From positions 7,195,501 to 7,259,500 of the forward strand of contig NC_089736.1 of assembly GCF_035083965.1 (NCBI RefSeq): DNA of 64,000 bases, read 5' to 3'. Below the pieces are notes generated by a model. It was not told the DNA's origin and made no database searches. It saw only the letters and a list, made by a program, of their open reading frames with translations. Each line of letters begins with the position of its first letter. Position 1 is the first letter of the stretch. This document shows, piece by piece, positions 37,001 through 48,943 of this stretch. Origin of the DNA: Branchiostoma lanceolatum. Its lineage: Eukaryota > Chordata > Leptocardii > Amphioxiformes > Branchiostomatidae. The position numbers were made by a program, and so were the translations under genes.

Positions 37001-40000
37001 TAGTTACATAGCCATCCTGATACATCTGGTACTAGCAACGCAATCTTTTTCCACGTACCCGCATAACCAGAATCTCCAACCCATGGCTGCTGTGGAAAGG
37101 ACTCTTATCCTTTGAAGAACTTGTTTTGTGAGGTGTCATGGTTTCATAAAGGTCACAGGGCAAATTATTTCCCTTGTGCTAGCGGAGTATAGATCTCTCA
37201 TGTCAATGTTGCCATGGCAACCATTATCTGAGGAGCTACGCTGGTGATGGCTTAAGTGTGCGCTGTATGAGATGGCATGTCATTAAGAGATGTTTCTTAT
37301 TCAAATGACAGCAATTCAGTTGGTCGGATGACAATGCAATGTACACCCAACACATCTAAATGCAATCCATCTTTTTCCACTGATTAGTTTAAGACACTTC
37401 CTTTCCATTTATGTCATTTATCATGCATTATTTCACCTCTGTAAGGATGTAACTGAGAATGACTTTAAAGTCATAAAGTATTGTAAAGCATTCAAGACTA
37501 CATAAAGTACAGATTGACGTAGAAATAATTCAATCGTATCAGGACGTTGCCTTTGACAAATGCCAGGAAGACATGTGAATGTGAACTATTTTGTTACAAA
37601 GACATTGTTTTCATTTTGACTTTGACTGAAGTTTTAAGATTCCATGCATCCCTTATCAGGCGTGGCATGTATGTATTGTTAAAGCTCACTGCTGGCCGGA
37701 TGGATATTGACAAATTCACATCACTCAAAGCCACATGTGCAATAAATTTGTGATTTATCCATACATTATGACGTTCTACACATATTGAAGGATTTAATTT
37801 TTGAATTAAGTTAACAAAACCAACCATGACAATTCCACTTTTTAACTTCTTAAGATACTTGCTTTTCCTTTTTTTAAATTTCCTACCATATATTTACAAG
37901 TATGAAATCTGCACACCTTTAACTACTTTTCTACGTAACAATGTATGTCTTCTCAAAATACTCATGGTTCAAGTAGCTTTGAGTCAGCTATAATGAAACT
38001 ACATGTGTAATGATTACAAAAAGTCCCCCCCCCCCACTGTACCTTGTGGAAAGACATCCACCTTGATGGAAGCCTCACAAATTAAATTCTAGAACTTGTC
38101 CTGAATGAACCCCAAAAGAAGCAATCAATTCCCTTTGCCCTTCCGACATCCCCTGGTTTAATCCAAGGTCACGACGCCAGCGGAATTCGGGCTTGGTTGA
38201 CAGAGAAATATCCCGTTGAGAAAGAGGTATTGATAATGCATTAAAAGTCCTGCATACCGATGTTCCGACATGCTACACTTATTTCATGATCCAAGGTGCA
38301 CTGTGCGTGGGTGGACGCAATTTCCTGTGCGATAACTTCTCTGCATAAAACTTCTGAATGAAGGGCAAAATTACCATATCTCCTACTGCAAACACCTAAT
38401 CTGTTCATTCAGAAAAATTCTGTACATATCAGCCTAGCTAGTTTACTCTGAATGGACAAAACCTTCAATAGACAGCCAAATACTTACAATGTGTAACTAA
38501 AGCCACGTATCAAATATGAAATAGTAAGTAAACGTCTAACGGATTTTAGACTAAGCTTTACAAAAAGGCAGTAAAAATTGACAAGGGAGCACCCATAGGA
38601 TGTGCAACACAAATATAGTTAAACTTTGCTTTAATCTACCCGAGCATATTCTGTTTCTTGCAATTTGCAGCAGACACCCACACAACACCCAGTACTCAAA
38701 GGATTCGTGGTCAGGATAGTAGGGAGCAGATCTGACACTACGTGGGCACACAATATCGGATATTCCGCCCACAAGAAACCCACTGGACTATTAAACAAAC
38801 CTGCTACTTGCCGCTAAAATACTAAACTTTTCTCCACACAAGGATTTATTCAAGAGAATCATGACTATATTTCACGCTACCTATATTTATATGGGATAGG
38901 AAACGAGAGCTTATGTAGGGAAAGGCTTCTGAGAAAAAGATAATGTGAATTTTAATGAAGCATGTGGTGATATGATTGAAACAATAACGTTCAAGTTTTG
39001 TTTTAAGTCATGATACTTGGTATGCAATGGATATACAGATGTGGGAGAAAAAGGATGCAGTTAGTGGGCCACAAAATATGTACAAATTACTGTTTGATAA
39101 TTCCAAGACATATATATTTTCATCATATATCAAGACACTGACAAAAAATAATGTAAGCCTACTGTATACTAGCATATCATTAGGCATGCATGGATAGAAA
39201 ACTAAATAATCTTGTCCTGTTGGTATAAAATATCAGAATATCAAGATTACGGAATTTGGCTCAAGTTGCCACCAAAAAATAACCTTAAGTCTTTGATAAA
39301 GATTATAACGAAAATCTTTTTGTCTTTAACAAATATTCAGGTTGTGTATACAAATCACTGCAACAGGAAGCAAAATTGCATTTCACACAAACACGTACAC
39401 TTGCCACTAGATTTAAAGTTGGCATTTTCTTTCTATCTTTGGTATTCTATATTTGTGAACTCAATTCAATCTCCCAAACTTAGAATGCTTAGCTGGTTGT
39501 TTTTGCACAGAAAATAGATTTCCCAAAGTCAAGATGTGAAGGTTCATGAAATGGATCATGGGTATCTATCTATGAATATTTAATTTATATGAACTTTGAA
39601 GTTGCTAAATTATTACTTAGGGCATTTGGCTTGACTGTTGTTTCTTGTTGTTTGTATATTTGCAACAAATTTTATGCTTGCTTCATGTGCACTGGTAATT
39701 TAGAATTTGTCATACAATGTAAGCAAGTACCAAAATATCTTTGCAACACTTAATAAACATACATGACACAACATACTATGATGAAAATTATGAAAAAAAC
39801 ATTTTCCCTCCTCAAATGCAGAAAGAATAGAAATCATAAAGGAGAAGCTTTAATAAAGAACATAATTTCACATCTTATGAAGAGTTATATCTTACTGATA
39901 CATAATTATGCAAATTGGAGATAGAAGTTGTTTTGTAACTTGATCAATCCACCAAATGGAATAAAACTTTCTTAATCCCTGTCTTCAAGTCATCTACAAA

Positions 40001-43000
40001 AACAGTGTTTCAAAGAAATGAAACTCTGGAGTTGGTGTAAGACCTGGGCCCCAGTTTCATTTTGTGAATGGGCGACCCTTATGAATGGGCCCAGACTCCG
40101 AGCAGAGCGAATTACCCCATAGGAAAGGGGCTGCCTGCCTCCATCAATGGGGTAGTGGTGCCATCAATCTACCGCTTATGACGTCAATGCTGACACCAAT
40201 TGCCAATGGCAATGAGTTTCTGAGCCACTCGATATGAGATATCGACCCGGAGGGGGGAAGCTGGTCCCACAAACAACTTCATTCAGCAATATTGTGCAAA
40301 TATCGCTTACGTCCACGAAGACGCACCCCAGGAAAGGAAGATTTCCTATACGGCTTAGAAAACGACCCGGTCGGGAAAAAATGAAGAGAGCATACTCACC
40401 AGCTGCCTGGGCAGTCCGGGCAGCTACGCACGGAGAGCTTGGTCATAGTCCTGGGAAGAATTTTGACGTCGTGAATGGGGGAATCCCCCAACTAGAACAT
40501 ACGCAAACAAGGCCAAACTCAGGCTTGTCGAGGGAAGGAGCAGCCAAGCCCCCGCACTTCCTCAAGCTGTCACGGAAACCATAACACGCCGAGCCAAAAA
40601 AAAGCGCTGACACCGGAATCGGACCCGTCAAAATTATTACATTAATAGCAGACAAACAACCGTCGGCAGCACCATCAGTGATAAAAACCACCAACAACCT
40701 CTGCCGCAATTGGCATTCATGAGATCTAAGCAGTGCAACACACCAGCCAATCAGACGGCTCCTACTCGACCATGTGACCAAGTATTTATCTTCCTCTTAT
40801 CTTGTCAATATTATAAAAAGGCTGCCTTCTTATTTCCCGTGGGCGTATTGACGTCACGAGACCATTAATCCGCCCTCAATATTCCGACGTCAAATCGATG
40901 GCGTGCCTGCGTGAGGGGAATATCTAACGACGTTTCATTCATCTTTTGCCTGCATGAAGTGCCGGAGAAGCCGTTACTCAGATAAATGGGCCCCTAGATC
41001 AATAAAACCAGGGTGGTTGGCAAGCGTTACCTCTTTTATACCATCAAAATGCAAAATCTGCTTAACGCTAACTGCCACGTTAAGAGCTGTAAGAGAATTT
41101 CTTGACCAGTGGATGTGATTAACCTTCTTCCTGCTGAGGTTGCCTTCTGGAACCACAAATGAAGTGGTTTCAGGGATAGCATGCATGTGGAAAGGATACG
41201 GGGCTTCATTCTGTAAGAACATCAAACCTGTAAAGATCAGAGGTTTAAAATCAGTATTTTGTTCTCAGACTGTTACATGTACATACATGTAGTTTTCATT
41301 TAAACCGCAGAGGTAGAAACTAACATTACATGTTGTTGACACTTTCTATCTTAGAAAGAAAGTCGTTTCCTGCAACTGGACACAATTTTGTCTTCTTCTG
41401 CTGCCTCTTTTCCTACAAAAATGTACATGTACACATGTAGGTATGGCTAACAATGTTTCCTACCATTCGGCCCAAGCAACATCAACATCTCTCCAACCAT
41501 TTGAGTGCACCTTTGATCTTTAACACTTTACTCTCCGGCTCTCTTGAAGGGCATCTCAGGACGGAGGAAGAGCGTGTTAAGAGATGAAAGATCGACAAGC
41601 GAACTGCAGTCCAGAAAAAAAGCAATCATACTCGACTCACAACATAGAGCTAACATGACATTTACAGAGGGATAGCCGACAGATTAGCAATTTGTTCCCA
41701 ACGCCACATACTACTGGCACTGGTGTCCGTATAGAACTTGACGGTAATATGGTTACAGCTCCGTTATATACGACTGGATGGAATAACAGTTTGAGAAGAT
41801 TGCATTTTGAGTCTCCCCAAACCGAATAGACACTGCCCCATGATTTCATTATGAAAGATAATGCAGGTGGATGCTGGGGATGCAATTGTGGCATTTGTCA
41901 TAATTGTTCAATCAGCACTGCACTTTCCAGTAACCCGTGGATATGTATTAAGACAGCACTGACTAAACTGGTTGTGTAACAAAATTCAATGATAGGAAAG
42001 AAAACTGACAACAATACTCATAGAGTTCATGATAGAGCATGTGACTGGTCTTTAGACGTTGTCCAGCCCTACTTCCAATTTGTTTGAAAATTTGAAGGAA
42101 AGTGTCAAAGCTGATTGGAAAGCACCTTTATCAGAACTTGAAAGGTTACAAGTAAGTAAAGAGGAAGAAGCTAAGAGAGATGAAAAGAGATTTGAAAGCT
42201 TTATGCTATACTTTTGGAATACGAAAGGTCTAGCTCTAAATCTTAAATCAAACCAACATGCTAATAGATACTGATAAATGGCAGAAAGGCGACACCATTA
42301 TCACAGAAATCAGTACGACCTTTCTCTCAAAGGTTACATCACCTACATGTATATCAGCACAGCTAAGCACCTCTGTTGCCATAGCAACAAGCACAGAGAC
42401 ATGATCACTTTGACATCTGATCAGATGATGGGCACATGACAAATGTGTCAATCTCACTTTAGCCAGTATCATTTCAATGACATTTATATTACATCCCTTT
42501 CGAATAGTACTCATTCGAAAATCAAAAAAGACCAACACAATCTTTATCATATCATTAAAACTTCCAACACAACTTCTGTTGTACTGCTTAAAAAAAGCAA
42601 TAACAGTTTTACTGAAAAGACCAACTGGTTAATCAAATGGATCAAATGCACAGAAAGCCTGGCAGTATTTGGTAACTGCACAAACTGCTTTCTTTCTGAG
42701 GCATGCAGGCTAAAGCAAGAAAGCTGGAAGCTGACTTTTGACACACATGTGGGTCAAAGTAATAAATTTCCCTCATCCCACCACCAGGCAAAGGTAGATC
42801 TCAGCCATTGATAATGGCTCTTCATATCCACTCTATATCCACCCACCACCGGTGGCAAGTGAATTTCTCAGAAAAGTAATACATAGCTCGCGTGATGGGA
42901 AAATGTAGATTGTGGATCAAGATGAATACTTATGAGAAAAGCTCATCATCTGTGACAAGCAAATAGGCTCTGAAATGTCTAATACTAATCCGCCCACTTG

Positions 43001-43931
43001 GTTCTTACAAGTTCAAGTGTGGTCAGAATGGTAAACCATCTGCAGAGCAGTCTGAAACATTGGTGTAGCAAAGGTCACTGTCCCTGGTGCTGACTTACCT
43101 TCCAATCCAACACCTAAACCCTAGCTCAAGCACTGCCATTAAAAATTCAAATTTTTGTCTATCAAAGGAAAAAAGGCTAACACCTTTTCAATCATTATCT
43201 AATCCCTAGTAGACATCAATGTGCATGGCCACATACATACTAAAAGCTCTATGAATATGTACCCAGACATCATAATATACAATTGCATGGGTTCTAAATA
43301 AATATGTAGCTATTATTTCAAGACTCAATGTTCATACATGGATGTTATACTCAACCAGATTGGCAGGGAAGGACTTAGCCTGTCTGATTTTCTAATCTGA
43401 CAGTTGTCCCCGGGGGTTTCAGGTAGACACCAGAGGCGCCAATCAAGCATGGCAAACCTTGGTTACCATGGTGACCAGACACCCAAGGGTACACCTGCAA
43501 ACCTTTGATGGGTTCAAAGGGACCAGTTCAAAGTGTCTTCATCTATTGGTAAAAAAATATCACAAAAAAAAAACTACAAACACATAAGGATGTATTCCCC
43601 TTGCAAAGCCTGTTCATCTATGATTTCCAAACATCGTTCTTCATCTGTACACAAATTGAATATTGTCTCGAGATACACAATATGATATTTTGCATGCAGA
43701 GTGCTGATAAAAATCACATTTATGTAACTTCATGATTTTCTGGGGAGCTTACCTGTTAGCAAAGTTCTCGGTGTCGGTGCTCGTGCTCAGTACGCCAGGA
43801 CTCTTACAGCGCTCGTTGACGTCGTTACTGGTGAGGATATTCATGTGGGAGGGGACGTTCCGGCTGTCAATGGGCGAGTCTTTGTGTAGGATGGCGTGGT
43901 CGGGTCGGTCGGCAACCGCCGTGGCGGCCAT
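26361..43931 (-). CDS. MAP3K13: DLK/LZK-type MAP3K (co-orthologue of MAP3K12 and MAP3K13), 14 coding exons
   Basis: Dual leucine zipper-bearing kinase that activates MKK4/7 and so JNK and p38, acting as an axon-damage and stress sensor. Fourteen exons join in phase to 2832 nt, 943 residues (human MAP3K13 is about 966, MAP3K12 about 860-890). Residues 1-137 include the DLK/LZK signature [16 protein letters not shown]; the kinase domain spans about 144-400; leucine-zipper/coiled-coil about 406-530; then a long Ser-rich tail ending in [27 protein letters not shown] and an acidic C-terminus like that of MAP3K13. Start: MAATAV at 43929-43931 (context GTCATGG), with an in-frame Met six codons upstream as an alternative; a stop precedes both. 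Tail motifs lean to MAP3K13, but the animal is probably pre-duplication, so the symbol is approximate. Confidence 0.93.
26541..26605. repeat. Fragment of the TTTGCGGTGG MITE family
   Basis: CTGAAATTTTCGCGGCGGTTTAATGTTTGCGGTTTTGCGG matches the arm of the elements at 30371, 33977 and 60120. Only one arm is present. Confidence 0.5.
29416..29757. repeat. 114-bp tandem triplication spanning a splice acceptor of the kinase gene
   Basis: Units start at 29416, 29530 and 29644. The first contains the first 24 coding bases of kinase exon 9 and its acceptor; the other two repeat that acceptor and exon start inside the preceding intron. Copies 1 and 2 are nearly identical; copy 3 is more diverged. Confidence 0.92.
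30371..30726. mobile_element. MITE, TACTGTAAATGCA / TTTGCGGTGG family, about 356 bp
   Basis: The left end ATACTGTAAATGCATTTAAG then TTTGCGGTG is mirrored by CACCGCAAACTTAAATACAT then TTATGGTAAT at the right end. Same termini as 33977-34193 and 60120-60334, with an unrelated longer centre. Lies in the kinase intron between exons 8 and 9. Confidence 0.75.
31307..31321. repeat. Poly(A) run beside kinase exon 7 donor
   Basis: Fifteen A residues just before the donor at 31325 in plus orientation, that is poly(T) a few bases into the intron on the minus strand. Confidence 0.9.
31326..43931 (-). CDS. MAP3K13: DLK/LZK exons 1-7: N-terminus and kinase domain
   Basis: Coding exons in transcript order: 43753-43931, 35854-36086, 33660-33843, 33092-33283, 32496-32706, 31915-32021, 31326-31434. 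Kinase features: Gly loop GSGAQGAVF (154-162), catalytic Lys174 in VAVKK, HRDLKSPN with Asp258, DFG at 276-278, activation loop to APE (300-302), and [16 protein letters not shown]. The PN of HRDLKSPN is split over an exon join, which confirms the donor at 33091. All catalytic residues are present. The first two exons are separated by 7.7 kb. Confidence 0.92.
32327..32402 (-). repeat. Dispersed 75-bp repeat family, copy 3
   Basis: TTTAGCACACTGAAGCAGCC ... GGTTACTGGGTTAGGCAGCAGGGAGACAGTTAA, the reverse complement of the unit at 14488-14569. Confidence 0.7.
33378..33560 (-). repeat. SINE-like dispersed repeat, copy 2
   Basis: Matches 4770-4935 over GGCAGGGTATAT, GGGTTGCTAGCCC and CCATTTTACAT. 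Lies in the kinase intron between exons 3 and 4. Confidence 0.5.
33977..34193. mobile_element. MITE, TTTGCGGTGG family, 217 bp
   Basis: Starts TGTAAAAGCAGAAATGTTTGCGG and ends AACATTTCTGCATTTACAGTA, an inverted pair. The interior closely matches 60120-60334, including GTGTGACTGTAGC and ATTGTTTCAAATG. Lies in the kinase intron between exons 2 and 3. Confidence 0.8.
35411..35896. repeat. Tandem duplication spanning a splice donor of the kinase gene
   Basis: The motif ACCTACCTC (donor plus exon end on the minus strand) recurs at 35483, 35591, 35740 and 35848, spacings 108, 149 and 108. The last is the true end of kinase exon 2 (donor at 35853); the others copy its final 40 or so coding bases and donor into the next intron. 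Confidence 0.88.
36087..43752. other. Large kinase intron 1 (coding), 7.7 kb
   Basis: Mostly AT-rich sequence without exons. 40020-40950 is distinctly GC-richer, with CRE sites at 40179 and 40849 and a possible alternative first coding exon at 40400-40446. A minus-strand frame at 40974-41225 preceded by TTCTTACAG has a somewhat protein-like sequence, but I recognise no domain. Short frames at 42059-42274 and 42443-42811 look random. Confidence 0.45.
40400..40446 (-). CDS. Possible alternative first coding exon of the kinase gene
   Basis: On the minus strand ATG at 40444-40446 opens 15 codons ([15 protein letters not shown]) and two further bases, then a strong donor GTGAGT at 40394-40399. 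The phase fits the exon at 36086 exactly (TG plus T gives Cys, continuing KLCIEDSDE). This would replace the 60-residue N-terminus from exon 1 with a 16-residue Cys-containing one. It lies in a GC-rich patch flanked by CRE motifs, as an internal promoter might. By chance one third of donors would be phase-compatible, so this is a prediction. Confidence 0.35.
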
Positions 43932-43997
43932 GACAGGTTCTGTGTGCATAGGTGGGAGGAGCGGCCAGCGCTTCACTCAACTACAAGCTGCTGCGCC
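43932..43997 (-). other. 5' UTR part of kinase exon 1
   Basis: The acceptor CCCCCTGCAG lies at 43998-44000 (minus strand), so the exon with the start codon begins at 43997 and has 66 nt of leader. That requires at least one upstream non-coding exon. Confidence 0.6.
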
Positions 43998-44443
43998 CTG
44001 CAGGGGGAGAACAAGGTGGACTTAATACAGACCAAGCTACATGTATCAGCTAGCAAGGCATCAGGCATCTTTTGGATGCCCTACAAAAAACACAGAAATA
44101 GAAAAATTACATACGCATGTACACGTGTTCCCCACACATACACTGCGACTGTTGTTTTTCCCTCATACCAGAAAAGCTCTGCAGGGGGGAAAACAAGGTG
44201 CACTTACTACAGACCAGGCTATTAGCTAGCAAGGTGTCATGGCGTCTTTTGGACGCCCTAGAAAAAACAAAGAAATTAAACACCCTCTTTTTGCAGGAAA
44301 CACAGAGGACTCCGCTTCCCACATACACATGTACATGCATGTGTTCCCCACACATACACTGTGACTATTGTTTTTTCCTCATACCAGACAAGCTTTGCAT
44401 GAAGGAAAACAAGGTGGACTTACTACAGCGTACATGTATGTAA
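43989..44443. repeat. Tandem duplication spanning the acceptor of kinase exon 1
   Basis: CTGCAGGGGG.AGAACAAGGTGGACTTA at 43996 recurs at 44181 (CTGCAGGGGGGAAAACAAGG) and 44397 (TTGCATGAAGGAAAACAAGG), period about 185-216 bp. ACACATACACTG and CAAGGTGTCATGGCGTCTTT-type text also repeats. The first unit contains the real acceptor. Confidence 0.82.
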
Positions 44444-47400
44444 CATGTACAAGATCAGACACTCGTGTCTACATAGCTGGAATGAGAACATCCTCCCAGG
44501 AGGATCGCAGACATGCTGGCACCAGGAAAGACACAGGATCAGGTTCCACACAACACCTGCCATTACACATGGACAAGCACTGATTTAGGCAGGGAGGGTC
44601 ACAACACTTCTATAAATGTTGGAAAAAAGCATCGGATTCTTTTGGTTTTTCTCAGGTGATGACGTACAAAGAACAAGGTAATCAATGGCAACATGGCAGT
44701 CATTTTTTTGTTTGTCTGATTATACAGATATTCGCATTAAAGCATTTTTGCATTGACCTCATACAAGGCAACCATACAAACTCTCCAGTGACTCAAGACT
44801 AGTATCCAATTCAAAATAAATACAGGACTCCTAACATGTCCTGAATCTAGGCTAACTTCATTAGACAAAGCAGCAGGCCCAAATGTCCTGAGATCCAGAC
44901 TAACATCACCTTAGCTGTCCAAGGTGAAGGCTGATTACGTGGTCTGGTGCCTCATTCAAGGATGCCGCTAAAAGCCTTCCAACAAGGATTGTTATTTTAC
45001 AGATTATAGAATCCTATATTTCTCCCAAGGCTCTTTCATGACATGGTCAGGTTATTCAGTTACAACAATACAACGTCCTTTATCAGTTAGGCAGTAAAGG
45101 ACATTATGGAGATGTTTATGAATCCTTTTTGCCACCAGATACTGTGTAATTACTGTAACCACCACAACTGAATTTGACGAATATGAAAGTCTACTACATA
45201 CATATCATCATTTTGAAATACTACCCGTAACTTACAACCGATAATCAAAAGCCATGGACCTACATGTGTAATGTAATACAGTACAAGAACAACAAATGAT
45301 TTTTTATGAATAGGCTTATGTGGCAATAATAAACCAACATCAAACACCAGTCACTTTGAAATAATATCCCTAAAATATCATTTCAGTTCAATGGATCTTT
45401 AACATTTTTGTGACTCTAGCATCAAGAAGCATATAATTCTAAAAGACAAGTATAGACATATACAATTATATAACTTCATTTCCCAAACCTACACCATGTT
45501 GAATCATAATAAAATGCAATGCACATATAGATTTGTCAAAATAGAATATTATCAATATCAGTGCCAACTACCATACCTGTGAGTTGTAATTGAGAAAAGA
45601 CTCAGTCCCCCATGTTTACTTTCTTCTCTATATGATGTTGGTTACGAGTGGCATAAAGCAAGGCGGTAACTCAGGCCACAAGGATGGACAACACACACAA
45701 AGCCAGCTGTTACTTCCCTGCCTGTGTACATGGGTGGATTATATATCACAGGCAAACACACAGCCTGGATGGGGAAGCAGGAATGCCCAGGGGAAACACT
45801 GACTCTCATTTCAATCCCCACAGGGAGCAGGTGGTAATGAGATGGGTGATAACATTATGTATGAAAAACTGGGAGCAACAACAAAATCATTGAAATGCAC
45901 CAAACATCAATACTAAAAATTATATTTAAGTTTTACACGCAGTCAATGTACTTTGGAAATTATACAAAACTTACAAGTTATAACAAACAAATCCGGTCAG
46001 TAATAAAAGCCACCTATGCTATAAATACTAAATAGCAACAAAATTACCATACCTAGCAGAAATCCACTAAAATGTAAACAAATAACAGTATCTTGAAATC
46101 TTTATATACACTTAGTGTAATTCAGAAATATAAAGTTACAAAGAAAATCAGGAAAGCCACCTACGTTTTGAATATTAAACAGCGCTAGAGCCAGCCTTCC
46201 CCAGCCTACCTACGCTAGTGGGCCAAGCAGATTGAATGAGGGCATAAACACACACTTCCATAAACATTCATGGTTATTTTTAAGGGAAAGACACTAACAT
46301 GGGCCATGATTACATAGGACGGAGAGTATGTGTCACCTGGTCCTCTCATTTCTCGTCTCCCATCAGAGGTCAGTCCGAGGCCCATAAAGGTCATATGCCA
46401 GCATTTTTAATGGCGCCTGATCAACAATCTATCCTTTACTTCTGTGCCAATGTTTGTGTTTGGTTTACCTTGACCTTCTGTGTTAAGAAAGAAAAGACTA
46501 ACTAGTGCTATCAAAATCAAAGGCAATGGTCTAAGATTAACGTGACTTAGTGTAATTTGGCCACCATTCATATTAGAACTCATTTCAATGAGTGACAGGC
46601 ACAAATGTACATAAAAGCGGCGCCTCCTAAAACCCTGACTACATTAACTCCAGCAGATGTACCCGTATATTGTCTATCCTTATCAATATTTCATACGGTG
46701 CATTTTGCTTGGGGGGATGAAACGCCCACTTGGTGTGTTCGTACGCTACAGAGCTTCCACTTTTTTTCCTTGCAAAATAACACATATTCCCTACTGTTGT
46801 TAATGACTTTTTGACCTGCATTTTACATTTATGTAGATATCTCTACATGTGTAGTTACTGCTTTTACATGCACACTACATTTACTGTATGTTAATATTGT
46901 ATCTTTCCCAAGACTTAACTAGATAAATCAATGACAAAATCCCTCTTTTATACCAATATTGCTGGTAAGAAAATTTACACTGTCACCGAATCTGTCTGTA
47001 TGACAATTCCATATATATATTTTGACCCACAAATTTGTCCCTACTTCCGCTGTGGCTAACCATATACTGGTTGGGTCACACGCAGACAGTAATGTACACC
47101 CGTGATCTCCAAAATAACAGCCAGGAATGTGGAAGTGGGATAGTCCCACCCTGAACCGGAAGACAGCTGTGTACTGAATCAGGGTTTTTCGGCAGCTAAG
47201 GTTGTAAACAGGGCAACCAGGGTTACAGTTCAGGTTGCTAAGTACTACCTGTGGTTCCGACTTGCAGCGATTCCCAAACAAGTCTTGAAAATGTCGGTCA
47301 TGAACTCTCAATCAGTACCTAAATCTGTGTTCAGAATCCCTTGACATATGATTCATCCCTCAAATGTCCATCATATTTCATAATCATAAGGTAAATTTGT

Positions 47401-48868
47401 ATATCAAAATAAATATATAGATTTGTTTGGGGTTACTGCAAGTGTAATACAACTCCAAGCGGGCTGAATTTCAAAAACCAAGAAGAACAATATCAACTTT
47501 CCCCCAAAACATTATATGAACCATCAGTTGGTAATACTAATCACACAGGTTCTAAAATTACATCATGACAAATCACATTTCTGTACAACATAATTTAACA
47601 CAATGACAGAGATTTTACATAAAGGTAACTGTGTACTTGTCAATGAACTCATATGGTAAATGACCAACTTGAATCTAATCAACTCAAAAGATGGCTGAGT
47701 ATACAACAACAAAATGTAATTGTGTTAGCAATTCTAGTTCAAAACGAAGGGTTCCTAGTATACAACAGAAATGTTCATTATCATTTGCAAGTCTCAGCGG
47801 CAAAAAGCAAGGGAGAGGCAATAATAATATTCTGCAGCAAAAACACGTCAATTTGAGAATCTTAGAGTTGATATGATTTGTTTTTTATATCAGAAAACTC
47901 AATCAGAAACAAAGCCTCCTTTATGCACTCATACTAATGAATTGGGTTATTTTTCCATTAAACTCGTTATGAGGAGATACGATAACATTATAGCAAAAAT
48001 AACTATTTCAGGCAATGTGATTTCGGTGTATGCAATCAAAAATATTGCAGCAAAGTAACATCAAAATGCAGATATAGTAAAGAACCATGAAATAAAATAG
48101 ATTATAACTAAATGTGAAACCTGGAGGGAAAGTATGCCCATGAAATTGAACAAACCAAGTAATACAACTACATTTTCTTGTTGTGAGAGTAAAGCATGTA
48201 TAGAAATGGCAAGGGAAAAATCAAATGTCACAATCATTTCAAGGACTAATTTCTGCTTATATTTGTGTTACTATATGTGTTAGCATACATCTGTGCAGTG
48301 TTGCCAAAAGGAATTACAAAGCTAACAGCTATGCATACTAATGTTAACATCATTCATTAAAACTCACAGGCAAAAAAATATCTGACATTAATATTGCACC
48401 ACTCAATTTCAATACCACGGGAAGAATAGTCGAAAATATGACGATCTTGTATATTCCATTTCAAAGAGATTTATGGATAAGTACTTGTAACATGCGTGGG
48501 TAATTATAAGAGCGCAAACTTCTTTAGCTAGAGATTTAGTATATTGATAAACATATCCTCTAGCTAATGAAGGGCTTTGTTTCTGCTACACATGCAAATT
48601 GCAAACACTATCAGCATGTTAAATAAAGGCAGATAAAAGTACTTTGTATTCTTCACATGGGGTATCCCCTAGTATAATTGTGAGTTACACATAATATTAT
48701 TAATAAGTGCATCATGACCACTGGGATTCTGGGAACAAGCAAATTCTGTGTTAGGGACCTTTCCAACCTGACTATCCTACACACGTCTATTCAAACAATT
48801 ATTCTAACACTTACAGTAACGTAAATATGAAATTCCTCCTTTGTTTTCAACTGTATATCATGTTAACT

Positions 48869-48943
48869 ATTAGCACACTGAAGTAGCCGTTTGGCACCCC
48901 ATTCTCTATTGGTTACGGAGTTAGGCAGCAGGGAGAAGGTTAA
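48869..48943 (-). repeat. Dispersed 75-bp repeat family, copy 4
   Basis: TTAGCACACTGAAGTAGCCGTTTGGCACC ... ATTGGTTACGGAGTTAGGCAGCAGGGAGAAGGTTAA, closest to the reverse complement of the copy at 14488-14569. Confidence 0.7.

Noticed and set aside
40388..40560. U1 snRNA-like start (ATACTCACC) on the plus strand
   Set aside because: The following stem-loops and Sm site do not match U1; the motif is the reverse complement of a GGTGAGTAT splice donor on the minus strand.
46928..47311. Minus-strand ORF of 127 codons in the leader intron
   Set aside because: No domain, no plausible splice sites and mixed composition; considered chance.
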